Counted from the stretch's first letter, positions 15,993 through 25,283 are shown. The stretch: 64,000 nt of DNA from Emticicia sp040253585 (GCF_040253585.1 NZ_JBELAU010000005.1:186001-250000); one strand, 5' to 3'. Translations and numbers: made by a program. The notes: generated by a model not told the origin, from the letters alone.

Positions 15993-17648
15993 TTGAAAAG
16001 AAGAGATTTTATCCAGTTATCCAGCTTAGGCTTTGGTGGACTCATGATACCAAATATGCCAACTGGAGGTATTCCGATTATCGGAAACGCTGTTTCGCAA
16101 GAAGCATTAATTGATGGTGCAATAGATATTGCCCTCAAAAAACGCCTTGCCGATGCTGCCCTTAATGCAGCAAAAGCCAAAGGTGCTACTTATACCGATG
16201 TTCGTATCGGTCGTTATCTCAATCAATTTGTGGTTACTCGTGAAGACAAAGTACAAAACATTGTCAATACCGAGTCTTATGGCGTAGGTGTAAGAGTAAT
16301 AGCCAATGGTTGTTGGGGATTTGCTGCAGTAGTTGATGCCAAGTCTGAAGCTGACACTGCTCGTGCTGCCGAAGAAGCCGTTGCGATTGCGAAAGCCAAC
16401 GCAAAACTTATGTCTCAGCCCGTAATCCTTGCTCCACAAAGTGGCTACGGCGAGGTAAGTTGGAAAGCACCAATTCAACGAAATTCGTTTGAAGTGCCAA
16501 TCAAAGAAAAAGTTGATTTACTTCTTGGAGTAAATGATGCTGCCTTGAAAAATGGGGCAAATTATGTCAATTCGGTATTGTTTATGGTCAATGAGCAAAA
16601 GTACTTTGCTTCATCGGATGGTTCATACATCGACCAAGATATTCACCGTATTTGGCCGATTGCCGCTGTAACTGCCATCGACCCAAAAACGGGTAAATTT
16701 GAAACTCGTCAGGCACTTTCTGCCCCAGTTGGTATGGGTTATGAGTATTTACAGACAAATCCAAAAGATAAAGTTACGGGTATCACGACTCGATATAACA
16801 AGGGTTACGATATGCTCGAAGACGTAACCGCCGCAGCCAAACAAGCCAAAGAAAAGCTAACAGCTAAATCGGTTGAAGCAGGAAAGTACGACTTAGTGCT
16901 TGACCCTTCGCACCTTTGGTTAACGATTCACGAATCAGTTGGTCATCCACTCGAACTTGACCGTGTATTAGGCTACGAAGCAAATTTTGCGGGAACTTCT
17001 TTCGCTACGCTTGATAAATGGCAAAGCAAAAACTTTAATTATGGTAGTAAAGAAGTAACACTATTTGCTGATAAAACCCAAGTTGGCTCGCTCGGTGCGG
17101 TTGGCTGGGACGATGAGGGTGTAAAAACCAAGCAATGGGATTTGGTAAAAGATGGAACTTTGGTCAATTACCAAGCCATTCGTGACCAAGCACACATCAT
17201 CGGCGAGAAAGAATCGCACGGCTGTTGTTATGCCGATAGTTGGTCGTCAGTACAATTCCAACGCATGGCCAATGTTTCGTTGGCAGCAGGAAAAACACCA
17301 CTTTCGGTAGCTGAAATGATTAAGGATGTGAAAAAAGGAATTTATATTATCGGTGATGGTTCATTCTCGATTGACCAACAACGTTATAATTTCCAATTTG
17401 GCGGACAATTATATTATGAGATAAAAGATGGACAAATTGCAGGAATGTTGAAAGATGTGGCGTATCAATCTAATACCCAAGAGTTTTGGAATTCTTGCGT
17501 AAAAGTTTGCGACGAACGTGATTATCGTTTGGGAGGTTCATTCTTCGATGGCAAAGGACAACCTTCGCAATCAAGTGCAGTTTCGCACGGAAGTTCAACC
17601 GCTCGTTTTAATGGCGTAAACGTTATTAATACGGCAAGGAAAGTGTAA
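15993..17648 (+). CDS. TldD-family metalloprotease with Tat leader (copy 2)
   Basis: A 551-residue paralogue of the TldD protein at 12.6 kb, colinear along its length. The zinc site is His313-Glu-Ser-Val-Gly-His318. The leader KRRDFIQLSSLGFGG has the twin-arginine motif. The start is a TTG: no ATG or GTG lies in frame between the upstream noncoding region and the Tat motif, so TTG is both the only sensible start and unusual. It is followed by its own TldE gene. The strong similarity to copy 1 points to tandem duplication of the pair with retention of all catalytic residues in both copies. Confidence 0.9.
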   Translation: MKRRDFIQLSSLGFGGLMIPNMPTGGIPIIGNAVSQEALIDGAIDIALKKRLADAALNAAKAKGATYTDVRIGRYLNQFVVTREDKVQNIVNTESYGVGVRVIANGCWGFAAVVDAKSEADTARAAEEAVAIAKANAKLMSQPVILAPQSGYGEVSWKAPIQRNSFEVPIKEKVDLLLGVNDAALKNGANYVNSVLFMVNEQKYFASSDGSYIDQDIHRIWPIAAVTAIDPKTGKFETRQALSAPVGMGYEYLQTNPKDKVTGITTRYNKGYDMLEDVTAAAKQAKEKLTAKSVEAGKYDLVLDPSHLWLTIHESVGHPLELDRVLGYEANFAGTSFATLDKWQSKNFNYGSKEVTLFADKTQVGSLGAVGWDDEGVKTKQWDLVKDGTLVNYQAIRDQAHIIGEKESHGCCYADSWSSVQFQRMANVSLAAGKTPLSVAEMIKDVKKGIYIIGDGSFSIDQQRYNFQFGGQLYYEIKDGQIAGMLKDVAYQSNTQEFWNSCVKVCDERDYRLGGSFFDGKGQPSQSSAVSHGSSTARFNGVNVINTARKV

Positions 17649-17790
17649 CAAAGTCGAATTACGATTTCGGTAACCGAGCGTAGCCGAGGTTACGAATTGA
17701 AAATTTTGGATAAAATCTCCCAAATTTCCAATTCTTGACTAATTCACTATTCACTCACTCTATCATTCACTCATTCAACATTAATTATTT
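17649..17790. other. spacer with small repeats between tldD and tldE copies 2
   Basis: Holds a short hairpin, GGTAACC...GGTTAC (about 17669-17692), and a CACTCATTC-rich tract. The 18 bases at 17759-17776 are identical to 32321-32338 in the propionate locus. No open frame of note. The position matches the 146-base repeat-bearing spacer of the first TldD-TldE pair. Confidence 0.55.
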
Positions 17791-19128
17791 ATGTCAGTCA
17801 TATTAACAGAAAATGAAGCTAAAATCTTGCTAAAAAAGGTTTTAAGCTATTCAAAAGCCGATGAATGTGAAATTAATTTATCAGGCAATATTAATGGAAA
17901 CATCCGTTATGCACGAAACGAAGTTTCGACAAGCGGTGCATTAACCAATCAAAACCTACAAGTTCAATCTGCTTTTGGGAAGAAAGTAGGCGTAGCTACA
18001 ATTGATGAGTTTGATGATGCTTCGCTCGAAAAAGTGGTGCGTCGTGCCGAGGAATTAGCTCGTCTTGCTCCCGAAAATCCTGAATACATGGGCGTTTTGG
18101 AGCCTCAACCCTACATGAAATCAGAAGGTTATTTTGATTCAACGGGCAATATCAATCCTGATGTTCGTGCCGAAGCCGTGATGAAAAGTCTGAAACTTAC
18201 TCGTGAGCAAAAATTAATAGCCGCAGGTTTTTTGGAAGACTCGAAAGGCTATTCGGCCATGATGAACTCGAAAGGTCTTTTTGCTTATTACAAAAGCACC
18301 AACGTCAATTATTCACTAACAGTTCGCACCGAAGACGGCACAGGTTCGGGTTATGTAATCAAAGGTTTTAGCGATGTAAATAAACTCGATACTGCTGCCG
18401 CTACCAAAATTGCAATTCAGAAAGCAGTCGGGTCGAAAAATGCCAAAGCACTCGAACCAGGTAAATATACTGTAATTCTTGAACCAACCGCAGCGGCTGT
18501 TTTGCTCGAAAATATCTATTTCGATATGGATGCCCGTAGTGCAGACGAAGGTCGTTCGTTTTTCAGCAAACAAGGTGGAAAAACAAAATTGGGCGAAAAA
18601 ATTGTCGATGAACGAGTAACGATTTTCTCTGACCCTGCTTATGCCGATTTACCAGCATCTCCGTGGTCGGGCGATGGACAAGCTCAAGAAAAACGTATGT
18701 GGATTGAAAAAGGTGTAGTTAAAAACTTATCATATTCTCGTTTTTGGGCGAAAGAAAAAGGTGTTAAGCCAATTCCTTCGCCGACAAACTTTATTATGCT
18801 TGGTGGCGATGCAACACTCGATGAAATGATAAAAAGCACAAAAAGAGGCATTTTAGTGACTAAACTTTGGTATATCCGCTCAGTTGACCCACAAACGCTT
18901 CTACAGACTGGTCTTACCCGTGATGGAACTTTTTATATTGAAGATGGAAAAATCAAATATCCAATTAAAAACTTCCGATTCAATGAAAGCCCAATAATCA
19001 TGCTCAATAATCTCGAAATGTTGGGAAAAACTGAGCGTGTGGTCAGCACCGAATCGAACCAAAATTATATGGTACCACCCATGAAAATTCGAGAATTTAC
19101 ATTTTCGAGTTTATCTGATGCGGTGTAA
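17791..19128 (+). CDS. TldE/PmbA-family protein (copy 2)
   Basis: A 445-residue TldE-type protein colinear with copy 1 (NIRYARNEVSTSG, GVATIDEFDDASL, LEDSKGYSAMMNSKGLFAY, NFRFNESPIIMLNNLEMLG). It lacks the zinc motif, as expected, and has no export signal. The C-terminus carries a short extra segment (ERVVSTESNQNYM) compared with copy 1. It is the last member of the duplicated protease block; the DUF4159-MoxR cluster follows in the same direction after an 80-base gap. Confidence 0.88.
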   Translation: MSVILTENEAKILLKKVLSYSKADECEINLSGNINGNIRYARNEVSTSGALTNQNLQVQSAFGKKVGVATIDEFDDASLEKVVRRAEELARLAPENPEYMGVLEPQPYMKSEGYFDSTGNINPDVRAEAVMKSLKLTREQKLIAAGFLEDSKGYSAMMNSKGLFAYYKSTNVNYSLTVRTEDGTGSGYVIKGFSDVNKLDTAAATKIAIQKAVGSKNAKALEPGKYTVILEPTAAAVLLENIYFDMDARSADEGRSFFSKQGGKTKLGEKIVDERVTIFSDPAYADLPASPWSGDGQAQEKRMWIEKGVVKNLSYSRFWAKEKGVKPIPSPTNFIMLGGDATLDEMIKSTKRGILVTKLWYIRSVDPQTLLQTGLTRDGTFYIEDGKIKYPIKNFRFNESPIIMLNNLEMLGKTERVVSTESNQNYMVPPMKIREFTFSSLSDAV

Positions 19129-19132
19129 AACA

Positions 19133-19194
19133 CAGTTGGCAATTAACAGTAGGCAGTACACACCATATTACTGCCCACTGTCAACTGCCAACTG
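19133..19194. repeat. 26-bp inverted repeat after tldE copy 2
   Basis: Arms 19133-19158 and 19169-19194 pair over 26 positions with three mismatches. The left begins CAGTTGGCAATTAACAG, and variants of AACTGCCAACTGTTAACTG run on to 19200. It begins a few bases after the TldE stop and ends close before the DUF4159 start. Confidence 0.75.
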
Positions 19195-19207
19195 TTAACT
19201 GGGCTTT

Positions 19208-19822
19208 ATGAAACCATTTATTTTTACAAGAATACAATATAACTCTGGAGATTGGGATACCGACCAGCGAATGCCTTCAAATATTCTTAATTCTTTGGTC
19301 GAATACACAACTATTCCGATTGATGAAAAAGAAAAAGTGGTGCTTTTGAGCAGTAATGAGCTTTTCAAAAGTCCGTTTTGCTATTTGAGTGGACATAAAT
19401 TGGTTGAATTTTCGAGTCAAGAACGTGACCATTTTCGGAAATATATCGAAAATGGCGGTTTTGTATTTGTGGATGATTGTAACCACGATATTGATGGACT
19501 TTTTGCGAAGTCATTTGAGCAAGAAATGTCTCGAACTTTCGGAGCAAAAGCCCTTCAAAAAATTCCGAATACGCATCCAATTTATAATTGTTTTTTTCAG
19601 TTTGATGGTCCTCCTACTACCACTTTTGAGCTAAATGGCTGGGGGGATGACCTCGTGCATGATTACTTAAAAGCAATTATTATCAATGGTAGAATCGGGG
19701 TTTTATACAGCAATAAAGATTACGGCTGCGAATGGGACTACGATTTCAGAAACAAACGTTGGCTCGCCGAAGACAATACTAAATTTGGAGTAAATATTAT
19801 TAATTATGCCTTGACGGTTTAG
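19208..19822 (+). CDS. DUF4159 domain-containing protein
   Basis: A 204-residue protein that is essentially one DUF4159 domain, a glutamine-amidotransferase-like fold. Recognisable parts are FTRIQYNSGDWDTD at the N-terminus, the segment YIENGGFVFVDDCNHDIDGLF and the C-terminal GVNIINYALT. There is no leader peptide, while many relatives are exported or membrane-fused. DUF4159 genes regularly accompany MoxR, DUF58 and BatA-type genes, as here, so a role in the same chaperone or envelope process is inferred. The biochemical activity is unknown. Confidence 0.85.
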   Translation: MKPFIFTRIQYNSGDWDTDQRMPSNILNSLVEYTTIPIDEKEKVVLLSSNELFKSPFCYLSGHKLVEFSSQERDHFRKYIENGGFVFVDDCNHDIDGLFAKSFEQEMSRTFGAKALQKIPNTHPIYNCFFQFDGPPTTTFELNGWGDDLVHDYLKAIIINGRIGVLYSNKDYGCEWDYDFRNKRWLAEDNTKFGVNIINYALTV

Positions 19823-19848
19823 GTCTAAAATTCAGCCGTAATTTAAAA

Positions 19849-19875
19849 TTCATTGCCGTCTGCTTTAGCTTACGG
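19849..19875 (+). repeat. solo arm of the 27-bp repeat found at 29.0 kb
   Basis: Matches 26 of 27 bases of the left arm at 29041-29067 (TTCATTGCCGTCTGCTTTAG onward), with TTACGG in place of TGACGG. A short CCGTAA lies 8 bases upstream and may be the remnant of a second arm. It ends 17 bases before the MoxR start, so it lies in that gene's 5' leader. Confidence 0.8.
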
Positions 19876-19892
19876 AAAAAATTCAAAGAAAA

Positions 19893-20870
19893 TTGGAAAC
19901 CAAAGAACTTCATCATTACAAAACATTAGTAGCCAAATTACCACTACTAAAAAAAGAAATTGCCAAAGTTATTGTCGGTCAACAAACGGCCATTGACGAA
20001 ATTTTGATTTCCCTTTTGGCAGGTGGACATTGTTTGCTCGAAGGCGTACCAGGACTTGCCAAAACCTTGATGGTAAGCACTTTATCAAAAGCACTTGATA
20101 TGAAATTCAAGCGAATTCAGTTTACGCCCGACCTAATGCCCGGAGATATTGTTGGTACTGAAATTTTGGAAGAAGACCACGAAACTGGCAAAAAATTCTT
20201 CAAATTTAATCAAGGGCCAATTTTTGCCAATATCGTTTTGGCCGATGAAATCAACCGAACGCCGCCAAAAACGCAAGCGGCTTTGCTCGAAGCCATGCAA
20301 GAATATAAGGTAACGTATGCTGGTACAAACTATGATTTACCGAAGCCATTTTTGATTATTGCTACTCAAAACCCAATCGAACAGGCAGGAACGTATCCAC
20401 TTCCAGAAGCTCAACTCGACCGATTCTTGTTGTATATTAAGCTTGGGTATCCTTCCGAAAACGAAGAATTAGATGTTTTGAAAAGTACTACTGGCACAAA
20501 CAAACCAGTTTTGCAAACTATCATGACCGATAATGACATCATTGATTTGCAAAAACTTACTCGCCAAGTACATATCAGCGAAGAATTAATTGTAAAAATC
20601 AATCAAATTGTAAGAGCGACTCGCCCAGCTACAACAAATTCAAACTACGTAAAAGAATGGTGTGAATGGGGTGCAGGCCCACGTGCGGGTCAGGCATTGG
20701 TACTTTGTGCAAAAGCCAGAGCGATATTAAACGAACGGTTTTCGGTGCTACCCGAAGATATTGAAGCCCTCGCCTATCCGATTTTGAGGCACCGAATTGC
20801 ACTAAATTTCCGAGCCGAAGCCGAAGGGATTTCAACCGACGATGTAATTAAGGATTTGTTGAAGAAATAA
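19893..20870 (+). CDS. MoxR family AAA+ ATPase
   Basis: A 325-residue AAA+ ATPase. Walker A is GVPGLAKT (residues 51-58), Walker B is IVLADEINRTPP, and the sensor 1 region IATQNPIEQAGTYPLPEAQLDRF is present, all diagnostic of MoxR proteins. These ATPases act with vWA-domain partners as chaperones for metal insertion or envelope-complex assembly. The partner here is probably the DUF58 protein encoded 9 bases downstream. The start is a TTG; an in-frame stop shortly upstream and the lack of any ATG before the conserved region leave it as the best choice. The repeat arm just upstream forms part of its leader. Confidence 0.93.
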   Translation: METKELHHYKTLVAKLPLLKKEIAKVIVGQQTAIDEILISLLAGGHCLLEGVPGLAKTLMVSTLSKALDMKFKRIQFTPDLMPGDIVGTEILEEDHETGKKFFKFNQGPIFANIVLADEINRTPPKTQAALLEAMQEYKVTYAGTNYDLPKPFLIIATQNPIEQAGTYPLPEAQLDRFLLYIKLGYPSENEELDVLKSTTGTNKPVLQTIMTDNDIIDLQKLTRQVHISEELIVKINQIVRATRPATTNSNYVKEWCEWGAGPRAGQALVLCAKARAILNERFSVLPEDIEALAYPILRHRIALNFRAEAEGISTDDVIKDLLKK

Positions 20871-20879
20871 AATCCGACC

Positions 20880-21743
20880 ATGCTTACAACTGAACTAATC
20901 AAACTCAATAACCTACAATTGGCGGGAAAACTGGTGAGTGAACAACTGATGTTGGGCATTCACCATAGTAAACGCTATGGCTACGGCATTGAATTTGAGC
21001 AATACCGACACTACGAACCTGGCGATGACCCCAAGCGAATCGACTGGAAATTATATGCCCGCACCGATAAACATTTGGTAAGAGAATCTTCGACCGAAAG
21101 TAATTTTCACCTCAAGTTTATGATTGATTTATCAGGGTCAATGAATTATACCGAAAAGAATGTAAGTAGATTACAATATTGTAAAATTTTATTGGCATCG
21201 CTGGCATATCTGGGGTACAGACAAGGAGATTTAATGAGTTTATATGGTCTTCAAAATGGTGAATTACAGACTTTAGTAAGTTCAGGTAAACAATCGTTTC
21301 AGAGAATTTTATATACGCTCGAAAAGGCTGAGGCCAATGGAAAATGGCAAAATCAAGACCCGAAATTTCCTGCATTGAGTTCTGCTAAACAAAAAGAGGT
21401 ACTGATTTTGGCATCAGATTTACTGCAAGTAGATGATGAATGGATTCGCTTGATTTCGAGTTTAGCAAACCCGCACCGAGAGATTCTGATTTTTCAGATT
21501 TTGGGTAAGCATGAGCAGGAATTTAACCTCAAAGGGTTTTATCGCTTCAAAGATTTAGAAACTGGGCAGGAAATTGAGCTGGAGGCAGAAGCCATAAAAG
21601 ATGAGGTAAGAAAAAACGCTGAAACTTACCTTAAAAACATTGAAACTGCTCTGCAAAAGCCGTTTGTGCATTTGTTTAGAGCAAATTTAGAAACACCAAT
21701 AGCGAGCGTAATTTTGGAATCAATTAAAAAGAGAAATTTCTAA
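20880..21743 (+). CDS. DUF58 domain-containing protein
   Basis: A 287-residue cytoplasmic protein with the DUF58 signature YEPGDDPKRIDWKLYARTDKHLVRE (about residues 45-69), then a vWA-like domain beginning MIDLSGSM, whose Asp83-x-Ser-x-Ser matches a metal-ion-dependent adhesion site. It is the usual partner of MoxR ATPases and is thought to present substrates to, or be remodelled by, the ATPase. It is spaced 9 bases after MoxR and only 2 before the BatA-like gene, so co-translation is likely. Confidence 0.92.
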   Translation: MLTTELIKLNNLQLAGKLVSEQLMLGIHHSKRYGYGIEFEQYRHYEPGDDPKRIDWKLYARTDKHLVRESSTESNFHLKFMIDLSGSMNYTEKNVSRLQYCKILLASLAYLGYRQGDLMSLYGLQNGELQTLVSSGKQSFQRILYTLEKAEANGKWQNQDPKFPALSSAKQKEVLILASDLLQVDDEWIRLISSLANPHREILIFQILGKHEQEFNLKGFYRFKDLETGQEIELEAEAIKDEVRKNAETYLKNIETALQKPFVHLFRANLETPIASVILESIKKRNF

Positions 21744-21745
21744 AA

Positions 21746-22945
21746 ATGGAGTTTTTGAATCCATACATATTGTGGGGAAGTTTAGCAATTTCTATTCCGA
21801 TAGTCATTCATTTTTGGCATCAAAAAAAAGGTAAAGTAATTGCTTGGGCGGCCACTCAGTGGTTGAGCGAGAAAAACCTTCAACAGTCGAGAGGAATCCG
21901 ACTGGATAATATTTTATTGCTGATTATCAGGTGTTTACTATTGCTGCTTTTGGTTTTTATTCTATCAAAACCCTTAATTAAATGGGCAAAATCTTCTACC
22001 GAAAAAGCAAAGATTCATCTTATTCAGCCCAATCAATTAGTTGTAGAAAATTATAAATTCGAGATTGAAGAAGCACTCAAAAAAGGAGAAAAATGCTATT
22101 GGTTAGCATCAAAACCCGTTCAGTTTGATGACATGAATGATATTCCATCGCAAGCATTAAAAAGTATTGCCGCAACGAATATGCAAATTGCACTCAATGA
22201 AATAAGCCATGAAATAAACAACCAAACACTCGAACTATACTTTGTCAATCAGCAATCATTGACAAAATTACCTGCCATATTTGTTCCGACAGATTTCAGG
22301 ATTCATTCGGTAATTGACTCATCAAAACAGACAAAGTTTTTATCTTTTTCAGAAAATAAAAAAAGCTACGTTGATGAAGCCAATCTCTTAAAAACATCAA
22401 AAAATGCAACTCAACCAACAGGAGAAAGTGCAAATAATGGAGCTTTAAAAGTCGGTATTTTCAATGCTGATGCCAACGAAAAAAAACAAATTTTAGCCGC
22501 CTTAATGACGCTAAAAGAAATTTACGAATGGGAGTTTGAGATTATCAATGAAGCAAAAAATGATAAAAAATACGATATAGTTTTCTCGGATAAACCATTG
22601 CCAACTTCGGAAAATAGTTTATATATTTTCACAGGAACAAAGTTTTGGAAACAGATTACCGTTCAAAATACCCAAAACGCAATTTATCTCGAAGAATTAT
22701 TGAAACCCCAAACCAACGAATGGGTTTTTAATGGGCAATTACCCGAATTTTTAGGCAACAAAATCATTGAATTTTACAACTTACAATCAAGTAAACCATT
22801 GACTGATAATGAGTTAAATAAAATTTTTCAAATTCAGGAATACCCACAAAAATCATCGAACGAGTGGTTTTCAAAAAGCCTTTTATTGATTTTTATTTTA
22901 TTAGTAGGCCTTGAGCGATGGCTCGCAATTACGAAAAACGCATGA
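21746..22945 (+). CDS. BatA-like membrane protein (aerotolerance N-terminal domain)
   Basis: A 399-residue protein beginning with the BatA N-terminal domain: MEFLNPYILWGSLAISIPIVIHFWHQKKGKVIAWAATQWL followed by a second membrane segment (NILLLIIRCLLLLLLVFIL). A large periplasmic or cytoplasmic region of about 290 residues follows, with a last membrane helix (SLLLIFILLVGLERWLAI) at the end. The vWA domain found in full BatA proteins is not evident. Such proteins accompany MoxR-DUF58 genes. Its stop overlaps the start of the DUF4175 gene (ATGA). Confidence 0.85.
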   Translation: MEFLNPYILWGSLAISIPIVIHFWHQKKGKVIAWAATQWLSEKNLQQSRGIRLDNILLLIIRCLLLLLLVFILSKPLIKWAKSSTEKAKIHLIQPNQLVVENYKFEIEEALKKGEKCYWLASKPVQFDDMNDIPSQALKSIAATNMQIALNEISHEINNQTLELYFVNQQSLTKLPAIFVPTDFRIHSVIDSSKQTKFLSFSENKKSYVDEANLLKTSKNATQPTGESANNGALKVGIFNADANEKKQILAALMTLKEIYEWEFEIINEAKNDKKYDIVFSDKPLPTSENSLYIFTGTKFWKQITVQNTQNAIYLEELLKPQTNEWVFNGQLPEFLGNKIIEFYNLQSSKPLTDNELNKIFQIQEYPQKSSNEWFSKSLLLIFILLVGLERWLAITKNA

Positions 22946-25149
22946 ATCAACTCCGACAAATCATAGCAAAAGTTAATTTGCAGCTTTATGCCATTGCTGC
23001 TCTGATATGTTTATTGGTGGCTGGGTCGGCTTATTTATTGGTGCTTTTGGTCAGTCATTCTATACTTTGGGCTTTGGTGGCTATGCTGCTTGCCTTTGTG
23101 GGTATGGCTTTTCAACAAAAGCTTTTTCAAAGTAAAAAAACGGAAGCTATCAAGCTCATTCACCAAAAGTTGGGCGATACCGAATACAGTCTCGACCTGC
23201 TGAATGTCGAGCAACCTAATTTGGCAGAACAACTGCAACTCGAACGCCTTTTTTCAAAAAATACTTATCAAACACCGCTGGTTTATGACCAAAAACTATT
23301 TTTGTTTTTAGGCCTTTTCGTCAGTTGCATAGCTTTCTATATTTTCTCCCCATCATTAAAATTTGGTCAGAATCAAGCCAAAATAAGTAGTTTATTACAA
23401 AATTCGCCTACTAATCCAATCACAAAACCCGAATTTGAATCAGCAACTTTAAGCATCACTCCTCCTACTTACACAGGTTTATCAAGCAATGAGTCGGATA
23501 ATATGAATATTTCGGCCATTAGCGGTTCGTTGCTAAAATGGCAATTAAAATTTAGTCATTCAAACGATTTGACCGTAAAACTAAGCAATAATCGAGGAGA
23601 TGAAGTAGGTTTCAAAAAATCGGGAGAAAATTTTGAATATTCCGACCAACTTATTAGCTCTGGGTTGTATGCTTTCAAAGCCTATTGGCACGATTCGCTC
23701 ATTTATCAATCTGATTTTTATCGACTCGAAGCAATTCCTGATTTGGCTCCAAAAATTGAACCTGCTTCAAAAGAATTATATCAATTACATTTTTTGAAAG
23801 ACCCGAAAAACATACAGGTTTCGGCCAAAATCTCCGATGATTTTTTGGTAAATCAAGCATTTATTGTGGCAACTTTGGCTCGTGGTTCGGGCGAAAATGT
23901 GAAGTTTAGAGAAGTGAAATTTCCTATTTCACAGGCCAATTTCAAATCGACCACTGTGAGTAAAAACATTGATTTAAAGGCACTTAACTTTACTCCTGGC
24001 GATGAACTTTACTATTATTGGGCAGCCCTTGATAATAAACGACCAACGCCAAATTTCACGAAATCGGATACTTATTTTATTGTTTATAAAGACACTTCAC
24101 AAACCGAAGAGGCTGATTTGGCAACGATAGCTATGAATATCATGCCCGAATATTTTAGAAGTCAACGCCAAATAATTATTGATACCGAAAAACTGATTGC
24201 CCAACGAAAAAAACTTTCAAAGGAAGCATTTAATAGCACTTCCAACGAAATTGGCTTCGACCAAAAGGCTCTCCGCCTCCGCTACGGACAATATTTAGGC
24301 GAAGAAAATGAAGGTTCGATTGGCGGTGTGAATGCCTTACCGAGCGATGTAGAAACCGATGGTGATATGCTGAAAGGTTTCAGACATGACCACGATGAGG
24401 GTGAAGGCGACCACGAAGATGGCGAAAAACATGACGAACACGAACACTCGCACGGGGCGGAAAATAGTAATGAAAGTGACCCAGTTGCGAGCCTTTTGGC
24501 CGATTATGTGCATTCGCACGATGATGGAGAAGCCAATACTTTTTACGAGCAATCAACAAGAAGCTTATTGAAAAGTGCTTTGGAACAAATGTGGCAATCG
24601 GAATTACATCTGAGACTTTACGAACCCGAAAAAGCGATTCCGTACGAGAAAAAAGCATTGGAATTACTGAAATCTGCACAGCAAAAAGCCCGAACTTTTG
24701 TCAAAAAAACAAGCTTTGACCCGCCGCCAATTAAAGAAAAAGAAAAACGTATGACGGGTGAATTGACCAAGTTCAATACTGCTTTCAAGTATCAAAAATC
24801 ATACAGTCAGCAACAAATTGAGGCATTGATGGCCGAGGTTTTGGGTATTATTTCGAGCAAAGACGATAATAAAGCATTAAATAATTCCCAAAAATTGAAG
24901 TTAATGGAACTGAGTTCGGCCATTAGTAATAAAGTAGTGAATAGTAGTTTATCCAATTGGAGTATTTTAGGTTCATTGCAACAGCTTATCAATGGTAAAG
25001 ATTTATCGGAAGATGATAAACTGACACTAAAAACTAAATTATTTGGGCTAATTAATAAGACTTTATCGAGTAATAAAAATCCCAAAACACAATCTTACAA
25101 AGGCGAAAAACGCTTAGAAAAAGCCTATTGGAAGCATGTGCAGCTATAA
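22942..25149 (+). CDS. DUF4175-family membrane protein
   Basis: A 735-residue protein with two N-terminal membrane helices (about residues 13-45), a third near 115, then a long soluble region with coiled-coil stretches, the layout of DUF4175 proteins found beside MoxR and DUF4159 genes. The ATG used here overlaps the preceding stop as ATGA; an ATG eight codons earlier (22918) is also possible. Around residues 475-512 there is an unusually acidic and histidine-rich tract (FRHDHDEGEGDHEDGEKHDE, then HEHSHG) that could bind metal. It has no other recognisable catalytic motif. Function is unknown; a role in the MoxR-dependent envelope system is inferred from context. Confidence 0.8.
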   Translation: MNQLRQIIAKVNLQLYAIAALICLLVAGSAYLLVLLVSHSILWALVAMLLAFVGMAFQQKLFQSKKTEAIKLIHQKLGDTEYSLDLLNVEQPNLAEQLQLERLFSKNTYQTPLVYDQKLFLFLGLFVSCIAFYIFSPSLKFGQNQAKISSLLQNSPTNPITKPEFESATLSITPPTYTGLSSNESDNMNISAISGSLLKWQLKFSHSNDLTVKLSNNRGDEVGFKKSGENFEYSDQLISSGLYAFKAYWHDSLIYQSDFYRLEAIPDLAPKIEPASKELYQLHFLKDPKNIQVSAKISDDFLVNQAFIVATLARGSGENVKFREVKFPISQANFKSTTVSKNIDLKALNFTPGDELYYYWAALDNKRPTPNFTKSDTYFIVYKDTSQTEEADLATIAMNIMPEYFRSQRQIIIDTEKLIAQRKKLSKEAFNSTSNEIGFDQKALRLRYGQYLGEENEGSIGGVNALPSDVETDGDMLKGFRHDHDEGEGDHEDGEKHDEHEHSHGAENSNESDPVASLLADYVHSHDDGEANTFYEQSTRSLLKSALEQMWQSELHLRLYEPEKAIPYEKKALELLKSAQQKARTFVKKTSFDPPPIKEKEKRMTGELTKFNTAFKYQKSYSQQQIEALMAEVLGIISSKDDNKALNNSQKLKLMELSSAISNKVVNSSLSNWSILGSLQQLINGKDLSEDDKLTLKTKLFGLINKTLSSNKNPKTQSYKGEKRLEKAYWKHVQL

Positions 25150-25212
25150 ATTTTCGCGATTATAAGGATAGTGTCGCAATCTTATGGCTCGCTGATGAAA
25201 CGGATGTACCAA

Positions 25213-25283
25213 CGCTGATTATACGGATTTTAAAAAATCAGCGATTATCTGCGTTAAAGTTATTTATCAGTGTCATCTGCGTT
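25213..25283. repeat. short inverted and direct repeats in the gap after the DUF4175 gene
   Basis: An 8-bp inverted pair (CGCTGATT at 25213-25220, AATCAGCG at 25236-25243) is followed by two direct copies of ATCTGCGTT (25247-25255, 25275-25283). The text resembles degenerate dispersed repeats of Bacteroidota. The open frame across it is not a convincing gene. Confidence 0.5.

Noticed and set aside
24337..24679. Overlapping frames of 60-100 codons on both strands across the His-rich tract
   Set aside because: Low-complexity GAY/CAY codons keep other frames open; the DUF4175 frame continues on both sides.
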